A DNA stretch of 32,182 nt, taken from the IMG/VR virus record IMGVR_UViG_3300042332_001537, positions 1-32,182 of that record, one strand, 5' to 3'. This document shows positions 22,535 to 29,057 of the stretch, piece by piece (position 1 is the stretch's first letter; every line of letters starts with the position of its first letter). Origin of the DNA: a virus. The notes under the pieces were generated by a model that had not been told where the DNA came from, did not search any database, and worked only from the letters and a program-made list of their open reading frames with translations. Position numbers and translations under genes: made by a program.

Positions 22535-22819
22535 TCAATCAATAATAAATCCTATTTTGTGTACCCCATCAGGAATTTCTCCAAGTATAACTTCATATTT
22601 GCGGCCATATTCTGTGCTTACCTCATAAAATGGGATCTCAACTTCTAGTAAATCGTCGGGATCAATACATTCAATTCTAATATCATCTCCAAAATACTTG
22701 GCAGTTTCCTCCGGTAAGGAAACCTTCATTTCCTTACAAAATTGTAGCACTTTAATGTGTTTTTGGTGCTCCTGATCTAAAGGTGAGCGAAAACCCTTTA
22801 CACTGATTGACAATGACAT
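22535..22819 (-). CDS. Early protein of unknown function
   Basis: 94 residues, acidic, beginning MSLSISVKGFRSPLDQEHQK; a helix KVLQFCKEMKVSLPEETAKY, then a beta-rich half. No family recognised. Confidence 0.8.
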   Translation of the reverse strand: MSLSISVKGFRSPLDQEHQKHIKVLQFCKEMKVSLPEETAKYFGDDIRIECIDPDDLLEVEIPFYEVSTEYGRKYEVILGEIPDGVHKIGFIID

Positions 22820-22845
22820 TGTTTTGATTGGTTGGGGACTTTTTA

Positions 22846-22900
22846 AGAATAACAGGAGTTTAGGCGGTTGTCAATGGTTGATTGATAAGAACTGCTTATC
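22846..22900 (-). promoter_or_regulatory. Class A promoter plus palindrome (gene 22535)
   Basis: TATTCT at 22846-22851, spacer 17, TTGACA at 22869-22874; GATAAGAACTGCTTATC at 22884-22900. Confidence 0.88.
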
Positions 22901-22901
22901 G

Positions 22902-23123
22902 TTACCAATTCGCTGCAATTTCCTTGGCATTATCGCCAAGGAAACTATAACAAGCATCGGGAACTGGCCTACCCAAAATTTGACAACAACGCACCAATTC
23001 ATCGCCGTCTGCCTGTATCCTGACCATGCCGTAGCAATTTACATTTAACCATTTCTTGGGGTCTTCGCTGGGAGTGGCTGGAATGTAGGCCATGGCGCCA
23101 TTCTCATTTTGGGCAATTAACAT
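22902..23123 (-). CDS. Small early protein, paralogue of 26884
   Basis: 73 residues. RIQADGDELVRCCQILGRPV, then FLGDNAKEIAANW at the C-terminus, is shared with the gene at 26884. The two Cys in RCC are conserved. The N-termini differ. Function unknown. Confidence 0.84.
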   Translation of the reverse strand: MLIAQNENGAMAYIPATPSEDPKKWLNVNCYGMVRIQADGDELVRCCQILGRPVPDACYSFLGDNAKEIAANW

Positions 23124-23149
23124 GGTTGCGGAGATCGGTTGACTTGTTT

Positions 23150-23194
23150 AGTATAGGGGCAGTTCTGGCTGATACTGGTTGGTGGTGTGCCGGT
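23150..23194 (-). promoter_or_regulatory. Class B promoter (gene 22902)
   Basis: -10 TATACT at 23150-23155; box ACCGGCACAC at 23185-23194, 29 nt upstream. No TTGACA. Confidence 0.75.
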
Positions 23195-23238
23195 TGTAGA
23201 AGTGTCCTAGAGGCGTCTGGAAGGGTCTGTAAGGTGCC

Positions 23239-23310
23239 TAGAATACTCTTAACAACATGACACAGCGTAAGAAGCGCCTAAACATAAACGGGCACGCTAA
23301 TCCTGCTTTT
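23239..23310 (+). ncRNA. Structured repeat element, copy 4
   Basis: TAGAAT at 23239; stem GCGT-AAGAA-GCGC at 23265-23277; core GGCACGCTAATCCTGCTT. Confidence 0.5.
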
Positions 23311-23331
23311 ATTAATTATATAAATAATACC

Positions 23332-23352
23332 AAAAAACCTCCAATAAGGAGG
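23332..23352 (-). terminator. Terminator of gene 23360
   Basis: CCTCC TTATT GGAGG then TTTTTT. Confidence 0.85.
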
Positions 23353-23359
23353 CTATTGT

Positions 23360-23686
23360 TTATACTGACTGTAAGAACTGTAAAGACTTAACTAAATCTC
23401 TTTTTACCCATGTTGGTAGATTATTATACTGATCACTTTCAATAATATCTTCATGGATGATTAGACATCCTTTGATATAACAATTACCTTTCCGACCTTT
23501 CATTTCATTTACATTATTTACGGTTATTGCGGCTTGCATATTCCAAAAGAAAGAGGAAACATTGTCAGCCAGTTTCTGGCTTCCACTACCCTTAAGGTTT
23601 AGCCTATTAGCTAGTCTCCTGCCCGTCATTGTTGAAAAATGACGTAGAAACGGGATCTGTTCATTGGTGGGGAAGGGGCAGATCAT
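23360..23686 (-). CDS. Early protein of unknown function
   Basis: 108 residues, basic N-terminal half (MTGRRLANRLNLKGSGSQKL) and amphipathic helix WVKRDLVKSLQFLQSV at the end. No family recognised. Confidence 0.8.
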   Translation of the reverse strand: MICPFPTNEQIPFLRHFSTMTGRRLANRLNLKGSGSQKLADNVSSFFWNMQAAITVNNVNEMKGRKGNCYIKGCLIIHEDIIESDQYNNLPTWVKRDLVKSLQFLQSV

Positions 23687-23714
23687 CGGCTTGTCTGGGG
23701 CGGTTGACTTGTTT

Positions 23715-23744
23715 AGTATAGGGCATCCATTGCCGTTCTGTCAA
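23715..23744 (-). promoter_or_regulatory. Class A promoter, 18-nt spacer (gene 23360)
   Basis: TATACT at 23715-23720 and TTGACA at 23739-23744; downstream AAACAAGTCAACC is shared with class B promoters. Confidence 0.82.
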
Positions 23745-23836
23745 GCCTTATTTTTCCCCAATTCTGGCAGACTGGATGGGACATAATACCTTAAAAGCGA
23801 AAATGCAGGAAAAACACAAAATATAATTGCAGGCAT

Positions 23837-23872
23837 CAAAAAAGCCGGGAGAGCTTTTATACCCTCCCCGGC
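23837..23872 (-). terminator. Terminator of the 24133-23886 operon
   Basis: GCCGGGGAGG...CTCTCCCGGC then TTTTTTGA; strong stem. Confidence 0.88.
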
Positions 23873-23885
23873 CTGTTATACTCAG

Positions 23886-24131
23886 TTAAAACATAAGAAT
23901 TAAAGAACAAATAATAGTAACAGCATCCCAATTCATCCCCGTACTAATTAAACTAACACTAAGAAAAACAAGGTTGATTACACCCATAATAAACCACCAA
24001 TCTTTTTTGCGTGGTTTATTCAATAGGCGTTTCAATTTGATGTTTTCCTCTCTTAATTCTTTAACACATTCTGGGCACCCCCACTGGTTTTGTGGAATAT
24101 CTCCATGTGTTGGACATTTAATGTTATTCAT
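23886..24131 (-). CDS. Zinc-ribbon-like small membrane protein
   Basis: 81 residues from the ATG at 24131, one base after the stop of the preceding gene; the longer frame overlaps that gene. Cys6-x-x-His9 and Cys19-x-x-Cys22 (IKCPTHGD, WGCPECVKEL) form a probable zinc knuckle. A short charged coil follows, then two hydrophobic helices (about 46-62 and 67-81). Likely anchored in the host membrane with the zinc domain in the cytoplasm; function unknown. Confidence 0.78.
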   Translation of the reverse strand: MNNIKCPTHGDIPQNQWGCPECVKELREENIKLKRLLNKPRKKDWWFIMGVINLVFLSVSLISTGMNWDAVTIICSLILMF

Positions 24132-24132
24132 A

Positions 24133-24822
24133 TCAATGACCACCGCACAATGCAAGGGTTTTGCTACCGGATGCCTGACGATAAAGACTCGCATTAGCTC
24201 CAGCATTAGAGCCAATCACCGCACCATTGCCTGTGGCACCGCCCAGCTTTACCGATCTAAACCTCTTTTTTGCTACCTCAATAGCAGTAATTTCTTTATG
24301 CTCATGGTCTCCCCTTTCTTTCTTCATCTCTTCTAAACGTTCCCGAACCTTAAGAACAAATGCCTTATTAAAATTGGGCTTAAATCCCGCCGTATTAAAC
24401 TCCACACCTTGAAGTTCTGCTAGTAGTTTTTCACCTTGAAGAGCAGCATTACATTCTTTTTGCATAGTCTCTAGTAGAAACTCATAGTATAGTTTAGTCT
24501 GAATTTGTTGAGCTTCGGTTCCTATACACTTAAATGTTGAGGTCTTACGGCCAGTAGACTTAGAAGTGTAGACATATCCACAGGCATCATAGAATCTTGC
24601 AACCGCACAGAATAGCATAAATTCTGCATCATTCATTCTGCCAGTAGTAAGATAGTCTTCTTCTAAGACTTGAGGCGTGGTAGCATCATCTACTGTAACG
24701 CCATATTGTTTACACAATTTATCAATCATTGCAGCAGCCGCTGATGATTCGCCTTCAAATGTAGACGACTCCTGCAAGCGGAGCATTGTGGCGATCTTGT
24801 CTAGGATTGCTTGGCGGTCCAT
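24133..24822 (-). CDS. DUF2786-family protein
   Basis: 229 residues. The N-terminal ILDKIATMLRLQESSTFEGE, with AAAAMIDKLCKQYGV (6-41), is the DUF2786 domain signature (helical, found in phages and plasmids). A central region with FYDACGYVY, and a Gly/Ala-rich tail (GGATGNGAVIGSNAGANASL) follow. The DUF2786 role is not established. First of a two-gene operon. Confidence 0.87.
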   Translation of the reverse strand: MDRQAILDKIATMLRLQESSTFEGESSAAAAMIDKLCKQYGVTVDDATTPQVLEEDYLTTGRMNDAEFMLFCAVARFYDACGYVYTSKSTGRKTSTFKCIGTEAQQIQTKLYYEFLLETMQKECNAALQGEKLLAELQGVEFNTAGFKPNFNKAFVLKVRERLEEMKKERGDHEHKEITAIEVAKKRFRSVKLGGATGNGAVIGSNAGANASLYRQASGSKTLALCGGH

Positions 24823-24848
24823 TGTGGTTTGGATCGGTTGACTTGTTT

Positions 24849-24893
24849 AGTATAGGAGCAGTTCTGGCCGATGCTGGCTGGTAGTGTGCCAGT
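24849..24893 (-). promoter_or_regulatory. Class B promoter (gene 24133)
   Basis: -10 TATACT at 24849-24854; box ACTGGCACAC at 24884-24893, 29 nt upstream. Confidence 0.76.
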
Positions 24894-24937
24894 CTTAGAA
24901 GTGTCTGGAAGGGACCTAGAAGCGTCTACAATGACCT

Positions 24938-25010
24938 TAGAATAGTCAAGACACCATAAGACAGCGGACGAACCGCGTTTATACAAACTGGCACGCTAAT
25001 CCTGCTCTTA
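24938..25010 (+). ncRNA. Structured repeat element, copy 5
   Basis: TAGAAT at 24938; stem GCGG-ACGAA-CCGC at 24964-24976; core GGCACGCTAATCCTGCTC. Confidence 0.5.
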
Positions 25011-25029
25011 AATAAAAATATAAAAATAT

Positions 25030-25052
25030 AAGAAAAGACTCCCGAAGGAGCC
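25030..25052 (-). terminator. Terminator of gene 25065
   Basis: GGCTCC TTCG GGAGTC, one mismatch, then TTTTCTTA. Confidence 0.78.
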
Positions 25053-25064
25053 TTATTAAATCAA

Positions 25065-25481
25065 TCAACAAGGTTGAAAGTATATCTTATCGGTTGGAGT
25101 CATAATTGTTGTAATAACTCCATCATCACTTACTGTAGTCTTTTCTTCTAACCAATAAAATGCAGATTGAAGTATGCCGCCCTCTTTTATTAAGGTTCTT
25201 TCTTCATCGGTTAGAGTATTCCATTTGTTTATGAATTTACGACCATCCAGGCCGATTGTGAGTAGTAGAGTATATTTATCAAGCATTGATTGCCATTTAG
25301 CGTAAGCATAAGACGTTAATGCCTCTTGCTTATATTTTGGGAGCCTCTTAAAGGCTGGCTCCGCGTATAGAAGATTCAGACCATCTTGAGCTTTGCTCAT
25401 CACTTGTTTGTAATGAACTGCTGCACTTATGGCTCCATTGATTCTGGCCTGATAGTGTGAATAAACATCGGTGGTGGCCAT
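25065..25481 (-). CDS. Early protein of unknown function, helical
   Basis: 138 residues, nearly all helix up to residue 95 (MATTDVYSHYQARINGAISA, YKQEALTSYAYAKWQSMLDK), then a short beta end with TTIMTPTDKIYFQ. No motif recognised. Confidence 0.82.
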   Translation of the reverse strand: MATTDVYSHYQARINGAISAAVHYKQVMSKAQDGLNLLYAEPAFKRLPKYKQEALTSYAYAKWQSMLDKYTLLLTIGLDGRKFINKWNTLTDEERTLIKEGGILQSAFYWLEEKTTVSDDGVITTIMTPTDKIYFQPC

Positions 25482-25511
25482 GGTGGTTTGTGGGGCTTTG
25501 GGGACTTTTTA

Positions 25512-25567
25512 AGAATAACAGGAGCTTGAGAGGTTGTCAAGCCCCTGAACGATAAGCAGTTCTTATC
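25512..25567 (-). promoter_or_regulatory. Class A promoter plus palindrome (gene 25065)
   Basis: TATTCT at 25512-25517, spacer 17, TTGACA at 25535-25540; palindrome 25551-25567 contains the TAA of gene 25563. Confidence 0.9.
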
Positions 25568-26012
25568 GGTTTACAAAGGGTAGAATCTTATCACGTAGGG
25601 CATAAATCTCATTGTCTAATTCTTTGATTCTATTAATTGTGGCTTCAACTTCATCTAGTGTGTATTCTGTATATTCTTCCGGTTCTTTAAGACTGCTAAG
25701 ATCATCAAAATTAATCCTTGCAATATCGAAATGTTTAGTTGCTCTTTCGGTTCTGTGTTCTGATACTGAATACCTATAAGAAACTTCTGCAGATATACTA
25801 CAAGAATAAAAGTGAAATATAATAGAACACCCGTAACCAGCTCTGAGAATGTCCATCTCATCACTGATCTTCTTAATAAAAGTTCTATAAGGAGTGGTCT
25901 TGATTACCTTCTTACCGATATAGGGTTCTAGAATTGTGTTTATCTTATCGTTAATTTCCCTGGCCAGTTTGTTGACTAAATTGGTGGCTTCAACTTTGGC
26001 AGCGAGAGTCAT
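25563..26012 (-). CDS. Early protein of unknown function
   Basis: 149 residues. A long N-terminal helix (EATNLVNKLAREINDKINTI), a beta centre (CSIIFHFYSCSISAEVSYRY) and a C-terminal coiled coil (LDEVEATINRIKELDNEIYA). Helix-sheet-coil layout suggests an oligomer. No family recognised. Confidence 0.82.
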   Translation of the reverse strand: MTLAAKVEATNLVNKLAREINDKINTILEPYIGKKVIKTTPYRTFIKKISDEMDILRAGYGCSIIFHFYSCSISAEVSYRYSVSEHRTERATKHFDIARINFDDLSSLKEPEEYTEYTLDEVEATINRIKELDNEIYALRDKILPFVNR

Positions 26013-26039
26013 GGTGGTTTGTGGGCTGAGGACTTTTTA

Positions 26040-26095
26040 AGAATAACAGGGGCCTGAAAGGTTGTCAAGCCCCTGAACGATAAGCAGTTCTTATC
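26040..26095 (-). promoter_or_regulatory. Class A promoter plus palindrome (gene 25563)
   Basis: TATTCT at 26040-26045, spacer 17, TTGACA at 26063-26068; palindrome 26079-26095 overlaps the stop of gene 26094. Confidence 0.9.
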
Positions 26096-26402
26096 ACTCA
26101 AAAACGATGTCTTCGTCTAAAGAATTAAACCCGGTTAATTCCTTAAAAGAATTTTTAAGATACTTAATGAGTGTGGTTATATTTTTACCCTTAAACTGAC
26201 CCAGATCAATTATATCATCGCCATATTCAATCTCATCGGGAATCTCTAGAATTTTGATCTTACCGGTTACAATACGAATAGGATAGAAATACCATCTGCT
26301 ACCCATAAACTCGCTTCGGTGTTGAGCATCTGAAACTGTAGGAAATTCGCCTTCAATTACCTTTTCGCCATCAAGAGCGACGCAGACGAGTTTGTAAGAC
26401 AT
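26094..26402 (-). CDS. Early protein of unknown function
   Basis: 102 residues beginning MSYKLVCVALDGEKVIEGEF. Three beta strands, then LIKYLKNSFKELTGF helix and an acidic end. No family recognised. Confidence 0.8.
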   Translation of the reverse strand: MSYKLVCVALDGEKVIEGEFPTVSDAQHRSEFMGSRWYFYPIRIVTGKIKILEIPDEIEYGDDIIDLGQFKGKNITTLIKYLKNSFKELTGFNSLDEDIVFE

Positions 26403-26428
26403 TTGTGGGTTGATGGGTGGACTTTTTA

Positions 26429-26484
26429 AGAATAACAGGGACCTGAAAGGTTGTCAAGCCCCTGAATGATAAGCGCTTCTTAAT
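26429..26484 (-). promoter_or_regulatory. Class A promoter with imperfect palindrome (gene 26094)
   Basis: TATTCT at 26429-26434, spacer 17, TTGACA at 26452-26457; GATAAG-N5-CTTAAT at 26468-26484 overlaps the TAA of gene 26480. Confidence 0.88.
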
Positions 26485-26803
26485 GAATATATTGAAGAAT
26501 CATTCCACTTTCAAAGGGTATATTTTCACCATTATAGTTAACGAACCATTCATAATCTTTTTGAAAGATACCCCAACCGAGTGGTTGAAGAATAGCATTT
26601 AGCCGGCTCTTAGTGGTCTTTGATTGCCATCCGCCATCAAAGATTCGGAGAGTGCCTCCATAAAACTCGGCAATCTTATTGCCGTGAAGTAGAACTTCAA
26701 CAATTTCACCTTCACCTTGGGTGATTACGGTAGTGTTACCGCTGATGAAGTTCTGGCCACTTGAGATAGCCTTGTTCATCTTTTGTTCAATGATGCGGGC
26801 CAT
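26480..26803 (-). CDS. Early protein, recent duplicate of 28407
   Basis: 107 residues. MARIIEQKMNKAISSGQNFI, SGNTTV, LLHGNKIA, IFDGGWQSKTTKSRLNAILQ and WGIFQKDYEWFV match the gene at 28407 almost throughout. I recognise this family from cyanobacterial plasmids and phages, as a beta-rich protein of unknown function. The pair shows gene duplication within the early array. Confidence 0.87.
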   Translation of the reverse strand: MARIIEQKMNKAISSGQNFISGNTTVITQGEGEIVEVLLHGNKIAEFYGGTLRIFDGGWQSKTTKSRLNAILQPLGWGIFQKDYEWFVNYNGENIPFESGMILQYIH

Positions 26804-26829
26804 GATTGGATTGCTTTGGGGACTTTTTA

Positions 26830-26885
26830 AGAATATCAGGGGCCTGAAAGGTTGTCAAGCCCCTGAACGATAAGCAGTTCTTATC
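26830..26885 (-). promoter_or_regulatory. Class A promoter plus palindrome (gene 26480)
   Basis: TATTCT at 26830-26835, spacer 17, TTGACA at 26853-26858; palindrome 26869-26885. Confidence 0.9.
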
Positions 26886-27117
26886 AATACCAATTCGCTG
26901 CAATTTCCTTGGCATTATCACCAATAAAAGTATAAACACGATTGTCTGGCCGCCGCCTACCTAAAATGGCGCAACAACGCTCCAATTCGTCACCATCTGC
27001 TTGTACTTTTACGATGGCTTCATATCCATAATTAACGGCCAGGGCCAAATCGGTGTCTCCAATGTGGCCCTTGCCAATCCATTCCGGATTGCTTAATGAT
27101 GCAGTGAAGAAAATCAT
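26884..27117 (-). CDS. Small early protein, paralogue of 22902
   Basis: 77 residues. KVQADGDELERCCAILGRRR and FIGDNAKEIAANWY are shared with gene 22902; the first 30 residues are unrelated. This suggests a conserved C-terminal domain on swapped N-termini. Function unknown. Confidence 0.84.
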   Translation of the reverse strand: MIFFTASLSNPEWIGKGHIGDTDLALAVNYGYEAIVKVQADGDELERCCAILGRRRPDNRVYTFIGDNAKEIAANWY

Positions 27118-27149
27118 TGAAGAGAAGCGATTGGGTTGTGGACTTTTTA

Positions 27150-27205
27150 AGAATAACAGGGACCTGAAAGGTTGTCAAGCCCCTGAATGATAAGCAGTTC
27201 TTATC
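27150..27205 (-). promoter_or_regulatory. Class A promoter plus palindrome (gene 26884)
   Basis: TATTCT at 27150-27155, spacer 17, TTGACA at 27173-27178; palindrome 27189-27205. Confidence 0.9.
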
Positions 27206-27637
27206 CTAAGGTCCCGGTCTTAAATAACGCTTAACCGGGCCCACACATATCTTATCAGGCCAGTTATACTCATCTCCATTAGTGGGAGTAACATGTGTTA
27301 CAATCACTTCTCTGTCCTCATGGTCACTATAGATGTCGGTTCTAAACCGGTTTGCGGCAGTTTGGCTATACCATCCAGTTAGAGTTGTGGGTAAGGTGGA
27401 TTTTAGTTTATTCAATTCTTCCTTGGTTTCCTTAAGTTGTTTCAGAATATGATTAAATGCTCGTTTCATATCATCGGATGATACCTCTACTTCCACTAAC
27501 TTTTCTTCTGTATCAAACATATGACTACATGTATTACAATAATACCGACGCACGGTTGTATCACCCAATGGTGAAAGTTTATGTGTTATTAAACAGTTGG
27601 TGGGATTGTAATCGTGACAGATTGGACATTGATTCAT
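27206..27637 (-). CDS. NrdR-like zinc-ribbon protein
   Basis: 143 residues. Cys4-x-x-Cys7 (CPIC) and Cys34-x-x-Cys37 (RRYYCNTCSHMFDTEEKLVE) give a zinc ribbon laid out as in NrdR, but the ATP-cone that follows in NrdR is absent. Instead there is a coiled coil (KQLKETKEELNKL) and an unrelated C-terminus. It could be a nucleic-acid-binding protein made early to redirect host transcription; that is a guess. Confidence 0.82.
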   Translation of the reverse strand: MNQCPICHDYNPTNCLITHKLSPLGDTTVRRYYCNTCSHMFDTEEKLVEVEVSSDDMKRAFNHILKQLKETKEELNKLKSTLPTTLTGWYSQTAANRFRTDIYSDHEDREVIVTHVTPTNGDEYNWPDKICVGPVKRYLRPGP

Positions 27638-27663
27638 GGAAGTTGAGAGCGGTTGACTTCTTA

Positions 27664-27718
27664 AGAATAGCAGGTTTTTAAGGGCCTGTCAATGGTTGAA
27701 TGATAAGCAGTTCTTATT
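27664..27718 (-). promoter_or_regulatory. Class A promoter with palindrome (gene 27206)
   Basis: TATTCT at 27664-27669, spacer 17, TTGACA at 27687-27692; GATAAG-N5-CTTATT at 27702-27718. Confidence 0.88.
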
Positions 27719-27983
27719 AATAGAGGAAGTATAACAGAAGAGCATACTTAGAGGAAACTGCGCACAGTGTTGTATGATATTTAATGGACAATCCATTATG
27801 AAGAGATGCCGCCTGTTTATCTGTACGATTACAGCGTATGCCAGACCATCCAAACGCTTTCTTTGCCTTAATTATAACTTGCCTTTCGGTTAAATCTTTA
27901 GAATCAAACTCATCGGATCTGTGAATTTGTTCTACTTCACCATTAGGAAGAAGACTAACCTCTTCAACATAAACTTTTTTCAT
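27717..27983 (-). CDS. Small early protein, paralogue of 19641
   Basis: 88 residues. IHRSDEFDSKDLTERQVIIK, then AFGWSGIRCNRTD, matches gene 19641. The C-terminal SSKYALLLYFLY is hydrophobic and unlike the paralogue, and may be an altered 3' end. Function unknown. Confidence 0.82.
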   Translation of the reverse strand: MKKVYVEEVSLLPNGEVEQIHRSDEFDSKDLTERQVIIKAKKAFGWSGIRCNRTDKQAASLHNGLSIKYHTTLCAVSSKYALLLYFLY

Positions 27984-28009
27984 GGAAGTAGTGAGCGGAA
28001 GACTTTTTA

Positions 28010-28053
28010 AGAATATACCATTTTCGGGTTCGCTGTTGTGGTGGTGTGCCAGT
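28010..28053 (-). promoter_or_regulatory. Class B promoter (gene 27717)
   Basis: TATTCT at 28010-28015; box ACTGGCACAC at 28044-28053, 28 nt upstream; no TTGACA. Confidence 0.76.
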
Positions 28054-28097
28054 CTTAGAAGTGTCCCAGAGGCGTCTGGAAGGGACTGTAAGGTGCC

Positions 28098-28170
28098 TAG
28101 AATACCTTAGACAACCCTACACAGCGTAAGAAGCGCCTAAACATAAACCGGCACGCTAATCCTGGGCTCT
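28098..28170 (+). ncRNA. Structured repeat element, copy 6
   Basis: TAGAAT at 28098; stem GCGT-AAGAA-GCGC at 28124-28136; core GGCACGCTAATCCTG. Closest to copy 4. Confidence 0.5.
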
Positions 28171-28195
28171 TATAAAAATATAATGAATACAAAAT

Positions 28196-28221
28196 AAGAC
28201 TCCCCCGAATGAGAGAGTCTT
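28196..28221 (-). terminator. Terminator after the LRV remnant
   Basis: AAGACTC...GAGTCTT with ATTTTG after it. Confidence 0.7.
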
Positions 28222-28224
28222 ATT

Positions 28225-28326
28225 TTAATGGATTAGGGCATGTTGAGGGCCTCTTATTGATTGGAAACCATCTCGGGCAAGAATTGTTAGAGTTTCTGGT
28301 GGAGTGTTGTGAGTGGATTAGAGCAT
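28225..28326 (-). pseudogene. Remnant of an LRV gene behind an intact promoter
   Basis: From the ATG at 28326 the frame reads Met-Leu-stop, then NTPPETLTILARD, exactly one LRV unit with DNA nearly identical to 16651-17109, then unrelated residues to a TAA at 28225. The in-frame stop and single unit mark a decayed or collapsed repeat gene. The class A promoter in front and the terminator behind are still intact. Confidence 0.8.
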
Positions 28327-28356
28327 GGTGGGAACCTCTTGTTTGGGGTCTTCTTA

Positions 28357-28411
28357 AGAATAACAGGGGCTTGAGAGTTTGTCAAGCCCTTAATGATAAG
28401 TGTTTCTTATT
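28357..28411 (-). promoter_or_regulatory. Class A promoter with palindrome (LRV remnant)
   Basis: TATTCT at 28357-28362, spacer 17, TTGACA at 28380-28385; GATAAG-N5-CTTATT at 28395-28411 contains the TAA of gene 28407. Confidence 0.88.
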
Positions 28412-28715
28412 GGAGAATCATTCCACTTTCAAAGGGAACATCTTTACCATTATCATTTACGAACCATTCAAAGTTCTTTTGAAAGATACCCCAACCACGA
28501 GATTGAAGTATAGCATTTAGCCGGCTCTTTGTGGTTTTTGTTTGCCAGCCGCCATCAAAGATCTGGATAAAAGTATCTCCAATTGTTGCAATCTTATTCC
28601 CGTGAAGTAGAACTTTAGCCTTCTCTTCAGTGAAGATTACAGTAGTGTTACCACTGGTGAAGTTCTGGCCACTTGAGATAGCCTGATTCATCTTCTGTTC
28701 AATGATACGGGTCAT
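28407..28715 (-). CDS. Early protein, recent duplicate of 26480
   Basis: 102 residues. MTRIIEQKMNQAISSGQNFT, LLHGNKIA, IFDGGWQTKTTKSRLNAILQ and WGIFQKNFEWFV align with gene 26480; the longest difference is in the middle (residues 28-50). Family of unknown function. Confidence 0.87.
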   Translation of the reverse strand: MTRIIEQKMNQAISSGQNFTSGNTTVIFTEEKAKVLLHGNKIATIGDTFIQIFDGGWQTKTTKSRLNAILQSRGWGIFQKNFEWFVNDNGKDVPFESGMILQ

Positions 28716-28741
28716 GTGTCTGGGGGGTGGTTGACTTTTTA

Positions 28742-28747
28742 AGAATA
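28742..28747 (-). promoter_or_regulatory. Degraded class A promoter (gene 28407)
   Basis: TATTCT and the CAAGCCCCTG arm are kept, but TTGACA is replaced by ATGTCC and the palindrome is gone. Confidence 0.5.
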
Positions 28748-28795
28748 CCAGGGGCTTGAGAGGAGGACATTTGTTTGTTGTGTAAAGAATAGCAA

Positions 28796-28978
28796 TCAGA
28801 ATCGGGATCGTGTGGTGATATATGCTTCCCCATCAACGGTTCTTACGCCAACACCGGAAATGCAATCATCACTTGAGCGCCACGCCATTCCACTGGGTGG
28901 GGTGACAAGAACAACTTGTTTTCGTTGTTCTGGAGACATATTTAGAATCTCAATCAAAAGATCGTTGTATGTAATCAT
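28796..28978 (-). CDS. Small early protein of unknown function
   Basis: 60 residues from the ATG at 28978; the longer frame includes the promoter and is rejected. MITYNDLLIEILNMSPEQRK, then VVLVTPPSGMAWRS and GVGVRTVDGEAYITTRSRF. The opening helix, strand and Thr-rich end resemble small phage proteins with a LLxxLxxLxPEQ start. Function unknown. Confidence 0.8.
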   Translation of the reverse strand: MITYNDLLIEILNMSPEQRKQVVLVTPPSGMAWRSSDDCISGVGVRTVDGEAYITTRSRF

Positions 28979-29000
28979 TGGATTGGTTGAGGACTTTTTA

Positions 29001-29055
29001 AGAATACCAGGGGCTTGAGAGTTTGTCAAGCCCCGAATGATAAGAACTTCTTATT
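29001..29055 (-). promoter_or_regulatory. Class A promoter with palindrome (gene 28796)
   Basis: TATTCT at 29001-29006, spacer 17, TTGACA at 29024-29029; GATAAG-N5-CTTATT at 29039-29055. GGGGCTTGA-N7-TCAAGCCCC spans it perfectly. Confidence 0.9.
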
Positions 29056-29057
29056 GG

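Noticed and set aside
20031-25010. Structured repeat element as a tRNA or TPsiC-arm-like gene
   Set aside because: GGTTCGTCC on the minus strand recalls a T arm, but the loop is five bases and no acceptor or anticodon arm can be drawn.
20635-27205. GATAAG-N5-CTTATC palindromes as terminators
   Set aside because: The stem is only 6 bp, AT-rich and lacks a T tract; real terminators of the GGCCCCC type occur elsewhere. A protein-binding site is more likely.
28209-28520. Plus-strand ORF of about 100 codons
   Set aside because: It is made of the reversed LRV remnant, a promoter and the end of gene 28407.
20597-29055. Regularly spaced palindromic repeats that look like a CRISPR array at first sight
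   Set aside because: The intervals are 200-700 bp and contain real genes, the repeats are promoters, and no cas genes are present.
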